A stretch of DNA of 64,000 bases, taken from the NCBI GenBank assembly GCA_017461585.1, contig JAFTYM010000013.1:39608-103607 (forward strand). Direction: 5' to 3'. The notes below the pieces were generated by a model. It saw only the letters and a list, made by a program, of their open reading frames with translations. It was not told the DNA's origin and did no database searches. The DNA is from Oscillospiraceae bacterium (lineage in GTDB: Bacteria; Bacillota; Clostridia; Oscillospirales; Oscillospiraceae). Numbering within the stretch: the stretch's first letter is position 1; the number at the start of each line of letters is the position of its first letter. This document shows positions 1-8,726 of this stretch, piece by piece. The translations under genes and the position numbers were made by a program.

Positions 1-1288
1 TAGAGCCTGATGCATGATATGCATTGGCTGCACAGCCGCCTGAGCAGTAAAGCTTTGCCCAGCAGGTCTTGCACTCCTCACGGGAGTATGCGTTACAGCT
101 TCTGAAATCATCGCGGAGAGCGTCATTTGTAACGCCGTTCCATATATCGCCCAGCTTATACTCCTCTTCACCCACAAACTGGTGGCAGGGATAAAGGTCT
201 CCCCAGGGAGTGACAGCCATGTATTCCGTTCCCGAACCACAGCCGGAAATGCGCTTATATACGCATGGACCGTCTGTCAGGTCTATCATGTAGTGATAGA
301 ATGTGAAGCCTCTGCCCTCTTTGCCTCGCTTGATCATTTCCTTGGCTAAGATCTCGTACTGCTCTTTTACGATCTCCAGATCTTCGGGAGTGAGTGCTGC
401 AGGATCATCTGGAGCGCAGACAACAGGCTCCATGCTGAGCTCCTTAAAGCCCAGATCCAGCATGTGGAAAATATCCTTTGTAAAGTCAGGGTTTGCGTGG
501 GTAAATGTGCCGCGCATATAGTAGTTTGCACCGCCGCGAGATTCAACCAGCTTCTGGAACTTGGGCACTATCTTGTCATAGCTGCCCTTTCCTGCGTGGT
601 CAACACGCTTTAAGTCGTGAATTTCTTTTCGTCCGTCAAGGCTTAAAACCACGTTGCTCATCTCGCGGTTTGCAAAGTCGATAACATCGTCGTCTATAAG
701 AACTCCGTTTGTTGTAAGGGTAAAACGGAAATTTTTGTTGTGCTGCTTTTCAACGCTTCTGGCATATTCAACCAGCTGCTTTACAACGTCCCAGTTCATT
801 AAGGGTTCGCCGCCGAAGAAGTCGACCTCAAGATTTCTGCGTGTGCCCGAATTTTCAATAAGGAAATCCAGGGCGCGCTTGCCCACCTCAAAGCTCATAA
901 CTGCGCGCTCTCCGTGGTATTTGCCCTGAGATGCAAAGCAATAGTCGCAGTTTAAGTTGCAGGTGTGGGCAACGTGAAGGCAAAGCGCCTTTATTACATT
1001 ACCGGAGCGTGCCTTGAATGTACCCGCCTTGTCCTCAAATGTGTCGGGAGTGAAGAGCTTGCCCGCCTCTGTAAGGGTGTGGATATCCTCAATGCAAAAG
1101 CGCAGCTCCTCTTCGGTCACGTCTTCTCTGTGACCGTATTTTGCCATCATCTCGGAAACAAGCTCATCCTCTGTTCTATCATGGAACAGCTCTATCATGT
1201 CGTAAGCCACCTCGTCCACAACGTGGATAGAGCCTGAGCAGGTGTCCAGAACGATGTTATATCCGTTTAATTTATACTGGTGTACCAC
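1..1288 (-). CDS. scfB: SCIFF peptide maturase, radical SAM/SPASM (partial, 3' end outside window)
   Basis: Radical SAM enzyme that installs thioether cross-links in the SCIFF ranthipeptide encoded just upstream (family knowledge). The reading frame is open from the GTG at 1288 to the window edge. The N-terminal part (about residues 1-90) has the family opening VHQYKLNGYNIVLD, where a peptide-binding domain is expected. The [4Fe-4S]-SAM motif CNLNCDYC starts near residue 110, and GGEPLMNW follows. The C-terminal SPASM cysteines include CHQF, CKTCW and CSGGC. I chose GTG at 1288 because GGAGG lies 9 nt upstream; the in-frame ATG at 1297 directly abuts that SD. It is co-oriented with scfA across a hairpin. 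Only the extreme C-terminus is missing. Confidence 0.93.
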   Translation of the reverse strand, partial: MVHQYKLNGYNIVLDTCSGSIHVVDEVAYDMIELFHDRTEDELVSEMMAKYGHREDVTEEELRFCIEDIHTLTEAGKLFTPDTFEDKAGTFKARSGNVIKALCLHVAHTCNLNCDYCFASQGKYHGERAVMSFEVGKRALDFLIENSGTRRNLEVDFFGGEPLMNWDVVKQLVEYARSVEKQHNKNFRFTLTTNGVLIDDDVIDFANREMSNVVLSLDGRKEIHDLKRVDHAGKGSYDKIVPKFQKLVESRGGANYYMRGTFTHANPDFTKDIFHMLDLGFKELSMEPVVCAPDDPAALTPEDLEIVKEQYEILAKEMIKRGKEGRGFTFYHYMIDLTDGPCVYKRISGCGSGTEYMAVTPWGDLYPCHQFVGEEEYKLGDIWNGVTNDALRDDFRSCNAYSREECKTCWAKLYCSGGCAANAYHASGS

Positions 1289-1315
1289 TATGGGCATCCT
1301 CCGTTTCATAAACAT

Positions 1316-1346
1316 AAAAATGCCGCCAATTCAGGCGGCATTTTTT
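1316..1346. terminator. Hairpin between scfA and scfB
   Basis: TGCCGCC (1321-1327), a 6-nt loop, and GGCGGCA (1334-1340), flanked by A-run and T-run so that it reads as a terminator on both strands. It lies between peptide and maturase genes, so it probably reduces read-through and lets the peptide be made in excess over the enzyme (inference). Confidence 0.8.
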
Positions 1347-1358
1347 AACATAAGTTAC

Positions 1359-1496
1359 TTATTTCTCGCACTTCTGGTTTGCAACGCCGCAGCTTGTCTT
1401 GCAAGCGGACTGGCAGGATGTCTGGCACTCGCCGCAGCCGCCGTTCTTTGCGCTTTCGCAGAGGTCACGAGTATTGAGAGTCTTAATTCTTTCCAT
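1359..1496 (-). CDS. scfA: SCIFF ranthipeptide precursor (six cysteines in forty-five residues)
   Basis: Exactly 45 residues: MERIKTLNTRDLCESAKNGG, then CGECQTSCQSACKTSCG, then VANQKCEK. The core holds six cysteines (C21, C24, C28, C32, C36, C43) in the usual SCIFF spacing and ends NQKCEK. An extra seventh cysteine (C13) sits in the leader-like half. Members of this family are cross-linked by the adjacent radical SAM maturase and are nearly universal in Clostridia (family knowledge); the biological role is not settled. A GGAG-like site precedes the ATG at 1496 and a strong promoter lies about 60 bp upstream. Confidence 0.95.
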   Translation of the reverse strand: MERIKTLNTRDLCESAKNGGCGECQTSCQSACKTSCGVANQKCEK

Positions 1497-1557
1497 ATTT
1501 CATTCTCCATTCTCTGAGTAGATTACTTTTAAACGGCATAGTCGCCTAGTTTTAATT

Positions 1558-1586
1558 AGAATACCACAGGGGACTTTACAAGTCAA
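1558..1586 (-). promoter_or_regulatory. Sigma-A-type promoter of scfA
   Basis: On the minus strand: -35 TTGACT (1586-1581), 17-nt spacer, -10 TATTCT (1563-1558), about 60 bp upstream of the scfA start. No other gene lies between. Confidence 0.75.
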
Positions 1587-1762
1587 GATATTTGAACTTT
1601 ACAGCAACGTTTTGACGCTCTTCAGCTTTGTGCTTTTTCCACAAAACCAAATGTTCGATTTTATGCAAACATACAAATATAAAAAATTTTGAAAATAAAT
1701 GTCACCTTTTGCCCTTTTCGCGACATATACAAGTAGAAGCAATTTTTTCGGAGGTGCAAATA

Positions 1763-4700
1763 ATGAAACCAAAGCTGTCGTTAAAAACACTATACCGCAG
1801 CCCTGTGAGAACAGTACTGACCTTTATTTTACTCGCCGCTGTGACTTTCGCTCTTTTTGCTCAGGTCATAGAATATTCCGTTGCTGAGCGTGAGATGAAA
1901 AAAGCTGTCGAACAGTATGACGGAGTACTGACGGTGGAGAGCTCTCCGCTCAACAAAGACGCTGCAGAATCACATACTCCTGCATATATGTTTTCAGATG
2001 AGCGTGTCAGCGTCAGTCATTTATCTCCATATTTGCAGGAATACTTTCGTTCTCTGGCTTATGAACATTTGACTGCGGAGCAAATAGACACACTTTCAGC
2101 TCTTCCGTATATCACTCATACCGATACACGTTATATGACCGCCGGCTACTCTGATACATACACAAGAGTTGATGACGGGCGGGAATATTACAACTATACT
2201 CAACAATGTGTTATTGAAGCAACTGTTGAATTCTTACACGCAGGAAGAATCACCGTCGGTGATATAGAGGTCATAGGCGGCGTCCCCATGAACAACTTCA
2301 ATTATTTTCCCAGCGTTTTTGTTGTCATGGAGGATACCAACTCAATGTCAATGATCGTGCAGGAAGGATATCCCCTTGATGAATATCTGGTATATATGCG
2401 CTACGGCATAACGGAACGAATCACCACCATGATAACCGGTGACGCAAAGTACGGATGGAATCTTATCGATACTTTGGAAGTCGGCAAGCGATATCTGTTC
2501 GTCGTACGCTATGACAATTACACCATAAGCTATGATTCCACCCCTCAGTACATACTCACAGACCCCTTTGTCAACCAGTATTGCGAGGCTGTAATTCCAC
2601 TTGAAGGTGAACCTGAGAATTATCTTGAAACCGAAAAGTTTTCCGACATCCGCAGATACATAGACAATATCAACACAAGACTGCACACCTTTGACGTTGT
2701 CTATACAGAAAGCACCGGCAGCATAAGATATTTTGCAGACAAAACCATAGACGTATCCGAAGGCAGAGGTCTCACCAAAGAGGATACCGCAAATAAGGCA
2801 AACGTCTGCGTAATACACTTTGACATGGCTGTTGAACACGGTCTTTCAGTCGGCGATACCATAACCATTAAACTGGGCGACAAGCTGTTTGAGCAGTATA
2901 TAAGCAATGGTGCTATTGCCGTTTCCCCTTATCAGGAGTCCGAAAACCTTACAGAGGTCACATTGGAGATAGTTGGTCTTTTTAAAGACAGCAGAAGTGA
3001 TGATTTAGTAACGAGTGACCCCTCATGGTCATACTCGGCAAACACCATTTTTGTTCCCAAGCATCTGCTGAACGTGCCGGAGGAAGAATTAAAAAACCAC
3101 ACTTTCTCCCCTTCCGAAGTCAGCTTTGTAGTAGAGGACGCATGGAATATCATTGCATTTACAGAAGAAAGTCTTCCGCTGATAAGCAGTATGGGTCTTA
3201 CCGCCGTTGTCTCTGATGGTGGCTGGGCGGATATCATGTCAGGTTACAGAGAGAGCGAGCGGCTGTCCGTTATCAAGATTTTAGTTTTGACCGGCGCTGT
3301 ATTTATATCCACCTGCTTTGTTGCCTTTCTGTACGTTGTAGGCAAAAAGCGCGACTACGCCATCATGAGAGTTTTAGGCACCTCGAAGAAAAAGTCTGGA
3401 AAAGCACTTCTTCTGCCGCTGCTTGTCATAACTGTAATTGCGGTAACAGTCGGCAGCTGTGCTGCGGTTATATACACACAGCACACCATTTCAGCCAGCG
3501 ACTCCATCAAATACCTGTCAGGCATTATGACAGTTGATGTCAGCATACCTGCAGGCATCGTACTCAGCTGCGCTTTGGGTGAAATTGCACTTACATTACT
3601 TCTCGCTCTCTGCCTCATCGGAATAATGGGAAAGAGCTCTCCCCTTGCTCTCATACAGGCTCAGGTACAAAAGCAGAAAAAGAAGTCCCTCAAAAAGAGC
3701 AAAGCCACAGCAGCACCGGAAATTTCCGAACCCGTAATTCTGGGAGAATGGGTGTCTATAGAGCCTGCGAAACATGACGGAAAGAGCAGAAGCGTAAGTT
3801 TTGTACTGCGGTTTGTGAAGCGCCATATAAAAAGGACCGCAGGTAAGGCAGTAATGCTGATTTTGGTAACATTACTGCTGCTCAGCGTAGTCGGACAGCT
3901 CGCTGTTATGGATGCGGCTTATCACACGCTGTACAGCGAGACTCCTGTTATATCCAATTACGCAGGCTCGCTGAATCTAAATTATGTAAGCCAACTCATA
4001 GAGTCAGGCTACGTCAAAGATGTGTATTTTGAAGAGACCTCAGGCATCTCTGTAAACGAACGTATGTTTGCAGCATATATCACAAGCGATGTCGAACGGC
4101 TTACAGGCGGAAGAGCAGAAGTGATCTGGGACGAGGGCAGAAGCGCCGCCGACCTGCAGCAAGTAAACAGCGTTGTGGTGGTTGAGGAATCCGTAATGGA
4201 CATTCTCGGCATCGAGCTTGGCGATACTGTTCTGTTTGCAAAGCCTTATGATGTTGGTAAAATAAAGAATTCATATCTGTCTGAATACATTGAAACACAC
4301 GGCAAACCTAACCTTGACCCAAACAGCGAGGAATATGCACAATGGGAAAACGAGGTTTTGTCTCTGTATTCCGATGAAATAGATGCCGAGCTTGCAGAGA
4401 TTTCCCATGAATTCACCGTCATCGGCTATGCCGTTACCGATGAGAAAGAATATATCGGCTGCGTGTTCACCTCAGGTTGTCTTGAAATAGCAACAGGCTA
4501 CGGCAAACTGGTGATTCTCGACATCATAGAGGCCACACTTATCGACAACTGGAAGATAGATGAATACCGTGAGTTCGGAGAGGCATTGGCTGCGGCAAAC
4601 CTTACAGGTGAGATAGCCTTTCTCATGGACACGTCGAAGCTGGACAATGTTCTGAACAATATCAAGCTCATGGATACGCTGTTTCCCATAATCGTCGCGG

Positions 4701-5017
4701 CAGTTTTGGTCATCGGTGCATTCCTGTGCGGCTTACTCATAGTACAGACCTCAAAGGATATTGCCATTATGCGTATTCTGGGCACATCAAAACGCAGAGT
4801 GCGCATCATAATGATAACCGAACACACATTTTTGTGTCTTATAGGCGTTCTGCTGTCACTTATCATAATGCTTATCCGCAAAGCAGGCGTCGATGTTTTT
4901 CTGCAGATGCTGAATGTATGCGCTATGTACCTTTGCGCCGTTCTTGCATCGTCGGTAATAGCCTCCGCTATGGCTTCACGCAAAAATGTACTTGAGCTTT
5001 TGCAGACAAAAGAATAG
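1763..5017 (+). CDS. Large FtsX-like ABC transporter permease
   Basis: 1084-residue membrane protein of the FtsX/MacB-type permease superfamily. One N-terminal membrane segment (about residues 17-37) is followed by a large extracytoplasmic domain to about residue 495. Then come three helices (about 500-620) with the cytoplasmic motif RDYAIMRVLGTSKKK. A second transmembrane segment near 695-715 and another extracytoplasmic domain follow. The protein ends with three helices (about 972-1068) bearing the duplicate motif KDIAIMRILGTSKRR. This is the two-unit architecture of 1000-residue permeases that export or extract lipids, peptides or lipoproteins with a separate ATPase. No ATPase gene is adjacent, so the partner must be elsewhere. 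Start: ATG 1763 with GGAGG at 1750-1754. Substrate unknown. Confidence 0.85.
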   Translation: MKPKLSLKTLYRSPVRTVLTFILLAAVTFALFAQVIEYSVAEREMKKAVEQYDGVLTVESSPLNKDAAESHTPAYMFSDERVSVSHLSPYLQEYFRSLAYEHLTAEQIDTLSALPYITHTDTRYMTAGYSDTYTRVDDGREYYNYTQQCVIEATVEFLHAGRITVGDIEVIGGVPMNNFNYFPSVFVVMEDTNSMSMIVQEGYPLDEYLVYMRYGITERITTMITGDAKYGWNLIDTLEVGKRYLFVVRYDNYTISYDSTPQYILTDPFVNQYCEAVIPLEGEPENYLETEKFSDIRRYIDNINTRLHTFDVVYTESTGSIRYFADKTIDVSEGRGLTKEDTANKANVCVIHFDMAVEHGLSVGDTITIKLGDKLFEQYISNGAIAVSPYQESENLTEVTLEIVGLFKDSRSDDLVTSDPSWSYSANTIFVPKHLLNVPEEELKNHTFSPSEVSFVVEDAWNIIAFTEESLPLISSMGLTAVVSDGGWADIMSGYRESERLSVIKILVLTGAVFISTCFVAFLYVVGKKRDYAIMRVLGTSKKKSGKALLLPLLVITVIAVTVGSCAAVIYTQHTISASDSIKYLSGIMTVDVSIPAGIVLSCALGEIALTLLLALCLIGIMGKSSPLALIQAQVQKQKKKSLKKSKATAAPEISEPVILGEWVSIEPAKHDGKSRSVSFVLRFVKRHIKRTAGKAVMLILVTLLLLSVVGQLAVMDAAYHTLYSETPVISNYAGSLNLNYVSQLIESGYVKDVYFEETSGISVNERMFAAYITSDVERLTGGRAEVIWDEGRSAADLQQVNSVVVVEESVMDILGIELGDTVLFAKPYDVGKIKNSYLSEYIETHGKPNLDPNSEEYAQWENEVLSLYSDEIDAELAEISHEFTVIGYAVTDEKEYIGCVFTSGCLEIATGYGKLVILDIIEATLIDNWKIDEYREFGEALAAANLTGEIAFLMDTSKLDNVLNNIKLMDTLFPIIVAAVLVIGAFLCGLLIVQTSKDIAIMRILGTSKRRVRIIMITEHTFLCLIGVLLSLIIMLIRKAGVDVFLQMLNVCAMYLCAVLASSVIASAMASRKNVLELLQTKE

Positions 5018-5022
5018 ACAAA

Positions 5023-5050
5023 AATACCGAGTGCGAATGCACTCGGTATT
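5023..5050. terminator. Bidirectional intrinsic terminator
   Basis: Perfect 12-bp stem AATACCGAGTGC/GCACTCGGTATT with loop GAAT, between the convergent permease gene and the small minus-strand gene. Confidence 0.85.
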
Positions 5051-5052
5051 TC

Positions 5053-5274
5053 TTATTCCGTAAAAGTATATTTTTCCATGTTTCCCCTGCCGTCGCCTGT
5101 TACATAGCGGATATCACCGTTTTCACAGGTAGTCTTTTCTATAACGGGGAAATTGCTGTTATGCCGCACATATTCATCGGGGCAACGGATATCTATCTCA
5201 ACAACGCTTTTTTCGGCGCCAATATCTTCTCCACAGGGGCGTTTTTTCTCAACAAAAAGCTCATATTCGGTCAT
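5053..5274 (-). CDS. Small protein, tandem paralogue 1 (unknown function)
   Basis: 73 residues with no signal peptide or membrane segment; not recognised as a named family. It shares about 34 identical positions (hand count) with the 72-residue product of 5323-5541. Shared features are the EYE N-terminus, a PCG motif near residue 13, PDxYV in the middle, PVxEKT, NGD, and VTGxGxGN near the end. It looks like a small beta-rich domain. AAGGAGT precedes the ATG. The 48-bp gap suggests co-transcription with the upstream paralogue and probably the VOC gene. Confidence 0.7.
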   Translation of the reverse strand: MTEYELFVEKKRPCGEDIGAEKSVVEIDIRCPDEYVRHNSNFPVIEKTTCENGDIRYVTGDGRGNMEKYTFTE

Positions 5275-5322
5275 AAAAATACTCCTTATTTCAAATTATG
5301 ACCGTATTATGCCCGTTTCGCC

Positions 5323-5541
5323 TTACGAAAATGTATATCTGACCAGATTTCCCTTGCCGTTGCCCGTGACGATAATAACATCGCCGTTTGCCATTTCGGT
5401 TTTTTCCATTACAGGGTATCTTTTATTCTCTTCAACGTATGCATCGGGACTTTCAGCTTCAATTTCAATGATCTGCTTGTTTGCATATCTCTCGCCGCCA
5501 CAGGGATTGATCTCTTCAATGATTACTTCGTATTCATTCAT
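5323..5541 (-). CDS. Small protein, tandem paralogue 2 (unknown function)
   Basis: 72 residues, similar over its whole length to the neighbour at 5053-5274 (EYE, PCG, PDAYV, PVMEKT, NGD, VTGNGKGN). The pair most likely arose by local duplication. The ATG at 5541 follows AGAGGAAG. It sits 19 bp downstream of the VOC gene stop, in the same orientation, so it is likely in one transcript with it. Function not known. Confidence 0.72.
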   Translation of the reverse strand: MNEYEVIIEEINPCGGERYANKQIIEIEAESPDAYVEENKRYPVMEKTEMANGDVIIVTGNGKGNLVRYTFS

Positions 5542-5560
5542 GAGGCTCTTCCTCTTTCTT

Positions 5561-5917
5561 TTAATTTTTAATTATCTGAACACTAAGACCGTTGGGGTCT
5601 GTTACGAAAAAGCACTCTAAGTGTCCGCCTAAGATCGCAGGCTCTGCTGCGAGGATGCCTGTCTCTCTCGCCTTATTTAAAAGTGCATCGTAATCATCGG
5701 GCGCCACGCCTACGGAGATACAATCGGATACTCTTGAAGGAGAAACCGCTGCGTTGTAGATAAGCTCTATCTGAAAGCCCTTGTCATCTGCGAAAAAAGC
5801 CAGATTCATAGGTCCTGCAGACATCTCGTTTGCAGGCTTAAGTCCCAGATAGTCTCTGTAAAAAGCCTTGGATGCCTCAAAATCCGCTACTTTTATTGTT
5901 ACCCAGTTGATAGTCAT
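5561..5917 (-). CDS. VOC (glyoxalase/bleomycin-resistance fold) family protein
   Basis: 118 residues with the two beta-alpha-beta-beta-beta halves of the vicinal-oxygen-chelate fold. MTINWVTIKVADFEASKAFY opens the first half (FYRDYLGL), and DPNGLSVQI closes the second. Members bind a metal and are diverse (glyoxalase I, dioxygenases, antibiotic-binding proteins), so the reaction cannot be assigned. An E in FQIELIY is a plausible metal ligand. GGAGG lies upstream of ATG 5917. It heads a short minus-strand cluster with the two small paralogues. Confidence 0.85.
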   Translation of the reverse strand: MTINWVTIKVADFEASKAFYRDYLGLKPANEMSAGPMNLAFFADDKGFQIELIYNAAVSPSRVSDCISVGVAPDDYDALLNKARETGILAAEPAILGGHLECFFVTDPNGLSVQIIKN

Positions 5918-5956
5918 TTTACAAACCTCCGTTTGATCTTTGGCTATATGATACTG

Positions 5957-6517
5957 TTAAATCCCGATGGTTTCAAGCTCTTTTTTCAGTGTAAACAGTA
6001 CATAGCACGTCCACATCGTAATAACAAAAGCCGCAATAAGCAGAGCTATCGCCACAGCCTCGATATTATACCAAGGAAGCGGCAGGGCAAGAATCATCAT
6101 GATTACAGTATTTACAGTTCTTAAACGCAATATTTTTCTGCTTCGCGTACTGCCGTATTTTTCCGCTGCATTGGCAAGATTTGTAAGCAGCTGGAAATGA
6201 AAATACATGCTTACAACAGCCATGACATACCCTGCGATATTTAAAACCGTGCCCAGCGTTCCCGTCTCAAAAGACACGCCGAACATCACCGCTGTCCACT
6301 TAATAAGCTCCCACACCGCCATGGCGGTGCCGAGGGGTTTTAAGAGCTCAGCCGACCGCTCTTCCTCACTTAAATCGGGCAGAGCGCGCAGCATAAACAT
6401 ATATCCCAGCCAGTTTGGCAGAATACTTACGGTGTTGATATTTATATCAAGATAGATTAAAACATAACCCCATGCTATGCGCTTTACCGCGCTGCAAAGT
6501 CTTTCCCTATCGCTCAT
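5957..6517 (-). CDS. Integral membrane protein, unknown function
   Basis: 186 residues with about four or five hydrophobic segments: residues 13-45, 68-85, 90-112, 133-152 and 156-178. A basic loop (STRSRKILRLR) lies between the third and fourth. No enzymatic motif is visible. A perfect AAGGAGG precedes the ATG; the first bases of that ribosome site lie at the edge of the MITE-like element at 6528-6803, so the insertion sits directly against its 5' end. Confidence 0.7.
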   Translation of the reverse strand: MSDRERLCSAVKRIAWGYVLIYLDININTVSILPNWLGYMFMLRALPDLSEEERSAELLKPLGTAMAVWELIKWTAVMFGVSFETGTLGTVLNIAGYVMAVVSMYFHFQLLTNLANAAEKYGSTRSRKILRLRTVNTVIMMILALPLPWYNIEAVAIALLIAAFVITMWTCYVLFTLKKELETIGI

Positions 6518-6527
6518 TTTTGCCTCC

Positions 6528-6803
6528 TTAGCCTGAGTAATATAATCCGAACACGCCTGATAGTGTGTCTGATAGGCTCAGGCTTCATTTCATTCATTGA
6601 TGGGCGACAGCCCATCTGCTTCATTCAATTTCGCCTGAATCAATCATCCAACTCTATCAGGTCGAAGATTTTTGGGCTGATAGTTCGTTTTGATGCGAGG
6701 CATCTCTTTGCAGACGGGATTTGTTCCCTTCAAAAAGCGATAACGATGCATCAAGACGAAAAATCACCTCAAAAACGGGTTCTGATTATATTTCTCAGGC
6801 TAA
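6528..6803. mobile_element. MITE-like 276-bp element with terminal inverted repeats
   Basis: The left end TTAGCCTGAGTAATATAATC (6528-6547) matches the reverse complement of 6784-6803 at 19 of 20 bases. Similarity continues inward (C/A GAAC A/C CG) to give about 25 of 28. The interior has smaller dyads such as GATGGGC/GCCCATC (6599-6616) and no credible gene. The right repeat contains the stop codon of the M56 gene, and the left repeat abuts the ribosome site of the membrane-protein gene. No clear target-site duplication and no second copy were found in the window. Alternative: a structured intergenic repeat or RNA. Confidence 0.65.
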
Positions 6804-8723
6804 CAAAAACTCCTCTACAGCCACATCATCCCACACTATCTGCACGGCGTAGGCGTTCGGAAGCTCAACAGGATCTATGCCCACGCTGCCCCAGCCTCCG
6901 CCTCCACCGGTTTTGATAATGCCGTTAAAAGATCCGTCCACCCACTCAGACTGATAGCTGTACTCTCCCGAAACGGCGCCTTTCCCCGCACCAATCTCAG
7001 TAAATTCATACTTATCTTCTGCATCATCAAGGGGCACAACTTCCATACCTACGTAGTTTTCAGGCTCTGCAGCTGTGGTTTTTGTGTTCATGTCGTACAC
7101 GTGGCGGTTCCATATCATAACATAGCTGAACTCTGCGTTGAGTTTGGGTGCTTCGTCAAAATAATCCTGATTCCACCCCGAGGTTCCCGTATTGTATATT
7201 TCATACTCAAGGCTTTGACCCAAAGTTACGCTTCCGTACTCACCCTGTACCTCAAACACATTGACAAGGGGCAGGTCAATATCGTTTACCTCTCGGTCAA
7301 AAATCTGTCTTTCACCTGTTTCCTCAACGACCCAACCGTTATTTTGGTAAACAGTAACAGGAATAAGCACAGTTCCGCTATTATACTCTCCCATCTCCTC
7401 GTCATACTCTCCGTATGTGCTTATGGCTATCACGGCGCTGTAAGTGCCGTCTCCGTTTGAGACCACATTGTACAGCGTATATCCGCTGTCCTTATCCACA
7501 TAGTCAAGCTCCGCCCCCGACTCAACATGATATGCCACCCAGCCGTCCTCACAGCTTTTCAGCATTTCAGCCATCAGCTCATCATGCGCATCTAAAGGCG
7601 ATGCTGCCGCCAGATACACTCCGTTTTCAAGGATAAGTCCCTTGGCATAAGTATCCAGCGCACCGGGGATAGTACCGCAGCGATTTATGCGCACAACAGC
7701 CATGCTGCGGTCCAGCTCATTTTCCCATACAGGCATCAAATCCTGCTGAGACACGGTATAGCTGCTGCCCGACAGGAGTATGCTGGCAGTAAACACAACA
7801 ATACACAGGGAAACAAGCGCCATTCCGCGGGGATACTTTTTAAACCGCACAATAGCTTCAATGCGCCGCGCAATATTTTTGCCGCCGTTGGATATGGACG
7901 TAGTTCCTGCTGCGCGGGCATATCGGTCGTTTGCCATGTCAAGGAGGATAACTCCGTATTCACGGCGCTCCTCGCCCTCAAGGCGCTCCAAAACGCGCTG
8001 ATCGCACAGCGATTCCATGTCGTTTGATATGCGGTCAAAAACATAGTGCATAAATGGATTACACCAATGAAGCGCTCTCAAAATGCTCCACAGCACACTC
8101 TGCAGCGCATCGTGATATTTAACGTGCAGGAGCTCATGGAGAATTATTTTATCATCGGGTACCGTACCCTTCGGCACGGCCAGAATGGGTTTTATGCTTC
8201 CGCACACAAAGGCAGATCCGATTCCCTCAGCTTCAACGATCCTGCACATTTTCAGCCCGTATTTTTCCGCCACGCGGTCTGCTGCTTCCTGCAAAGCTTC
8301 TGAGGGCACATCCCCCTTTTTCAGAATGACTCTGAGGCGGACATACGAAAATGCGTACCAAAGCAAAGATACTATAACTCCGCCGGCATACACAGCAAAA
8401 AACCAGTCTGTGACACTCTTTGGAATTTCAAAAAGCGCCGGCAAAAACCACGCATTTTCAAGGGGCACGAAAGCTGAGGAAAATTCGGAAACCAAATTTT
8501 TCTCGCAAAAGCTTTTCAGCATCTCTATCCACAGAGGCAGCGGCACAAACACGCCCTGTTTTATGCTGATTGGGACAAAGGTGCGCAGCACCAGCGCCGC
8601 CCATACGCCGTATTGCCATCGCGGCGACAGTTTATCCTCTAAAATCCGTTTGATTATGAGAATGAACCCTGCCGAAATCGAAATCGTAAGGGTAAAAATA
8701 AGGAATTGCCAGATATTTCCCAA
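6795..8723 (-). CDS. BlaR1-type M56 family membrane metallopeptidase/sensor
   Basis: 642 residues. N-terminal membrane helices (residues 5-24, about 35-55, about 105-125) frame the M56 zinc-peptidase domain with HELLH near residue 195 and NDMESLCDQRVLERL downstream. Another helix lies at about 300-320 (ALVSLCIVVFTASILLSGS). A long C-terminal extracytoplasmic region of about 320 residues follows; it is not an obvious beta-lactam-binding domain. Such proteins sense an external signal and cleave their partner BlaI-type repressor, here encoded 3 bp upstream. The start is TTG 8723 with GGAGG inside the end of the repressor gene. The last codons and stop lie in the right end of the MITE-like element, so the natural C-terminus may have been altered. 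Confidence 0.85.
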   Translation of the reverse strand: MGNIWQFLIFTLTISISAGFILIIKRILEDKLSPRWQYGVWAALVLRTFVPISIKQGVFVPLPLWIEMLKSFCEKNLVSEFSSAFVPLENAWFLPALFEIPKSVTDWFFAVYAGGVIVSLLWYAFSYVRLRVILKKGDVPSEALQEAADRVAEKYGLKMCRIVEAEGIGSAFVCGSIKPILAVPKGTVPDDKIILHELLHVKYHDALQSVLWSILRALHWCNPFMHYVFDRISNDMESLCDQRVLERLEGEERREYGVILLDMANDRYARAAGTTSISNGGKNIARRIEAIVRFKKYPRGMALVSLCIVVFTASILLSGSSYTVSQQDLMPVWENELDRSMAVVRINRCGTIPGALDTYAKGLILENGVYLAAASPLDAHDELMAEMLKSCEDGWVAYHVESGAELDYVDKDSGYTLYNVVSNGDGTYSAVIAISTYGEYDEEMGEYNSGTVLIPVTVYQNNGWVVEETGERQIFDREVNDIDLPLVNVFEVQGEYGSVTLGQSLEYEIYNTGTSGWNQDYFDEAPKLNAEFSYVMIWNRHVYDMNTKTTAAEPENYVGMEVVPLDDAEDKYEFTEIGAGKGAVSGEYSYQSEWVDGSFNGIIKTGGGGGWGSVGIDPVELPNAYAVQIVWDDVAVEEFLLA

Positions 8724-8726
8724 ATA

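Noticed and set aside
6563-6916. 117-codon plus-strand frame over the MITE-like element
   Set aside because: Starts inside the repeat element and runs antisense into the M56 gene; no SD.
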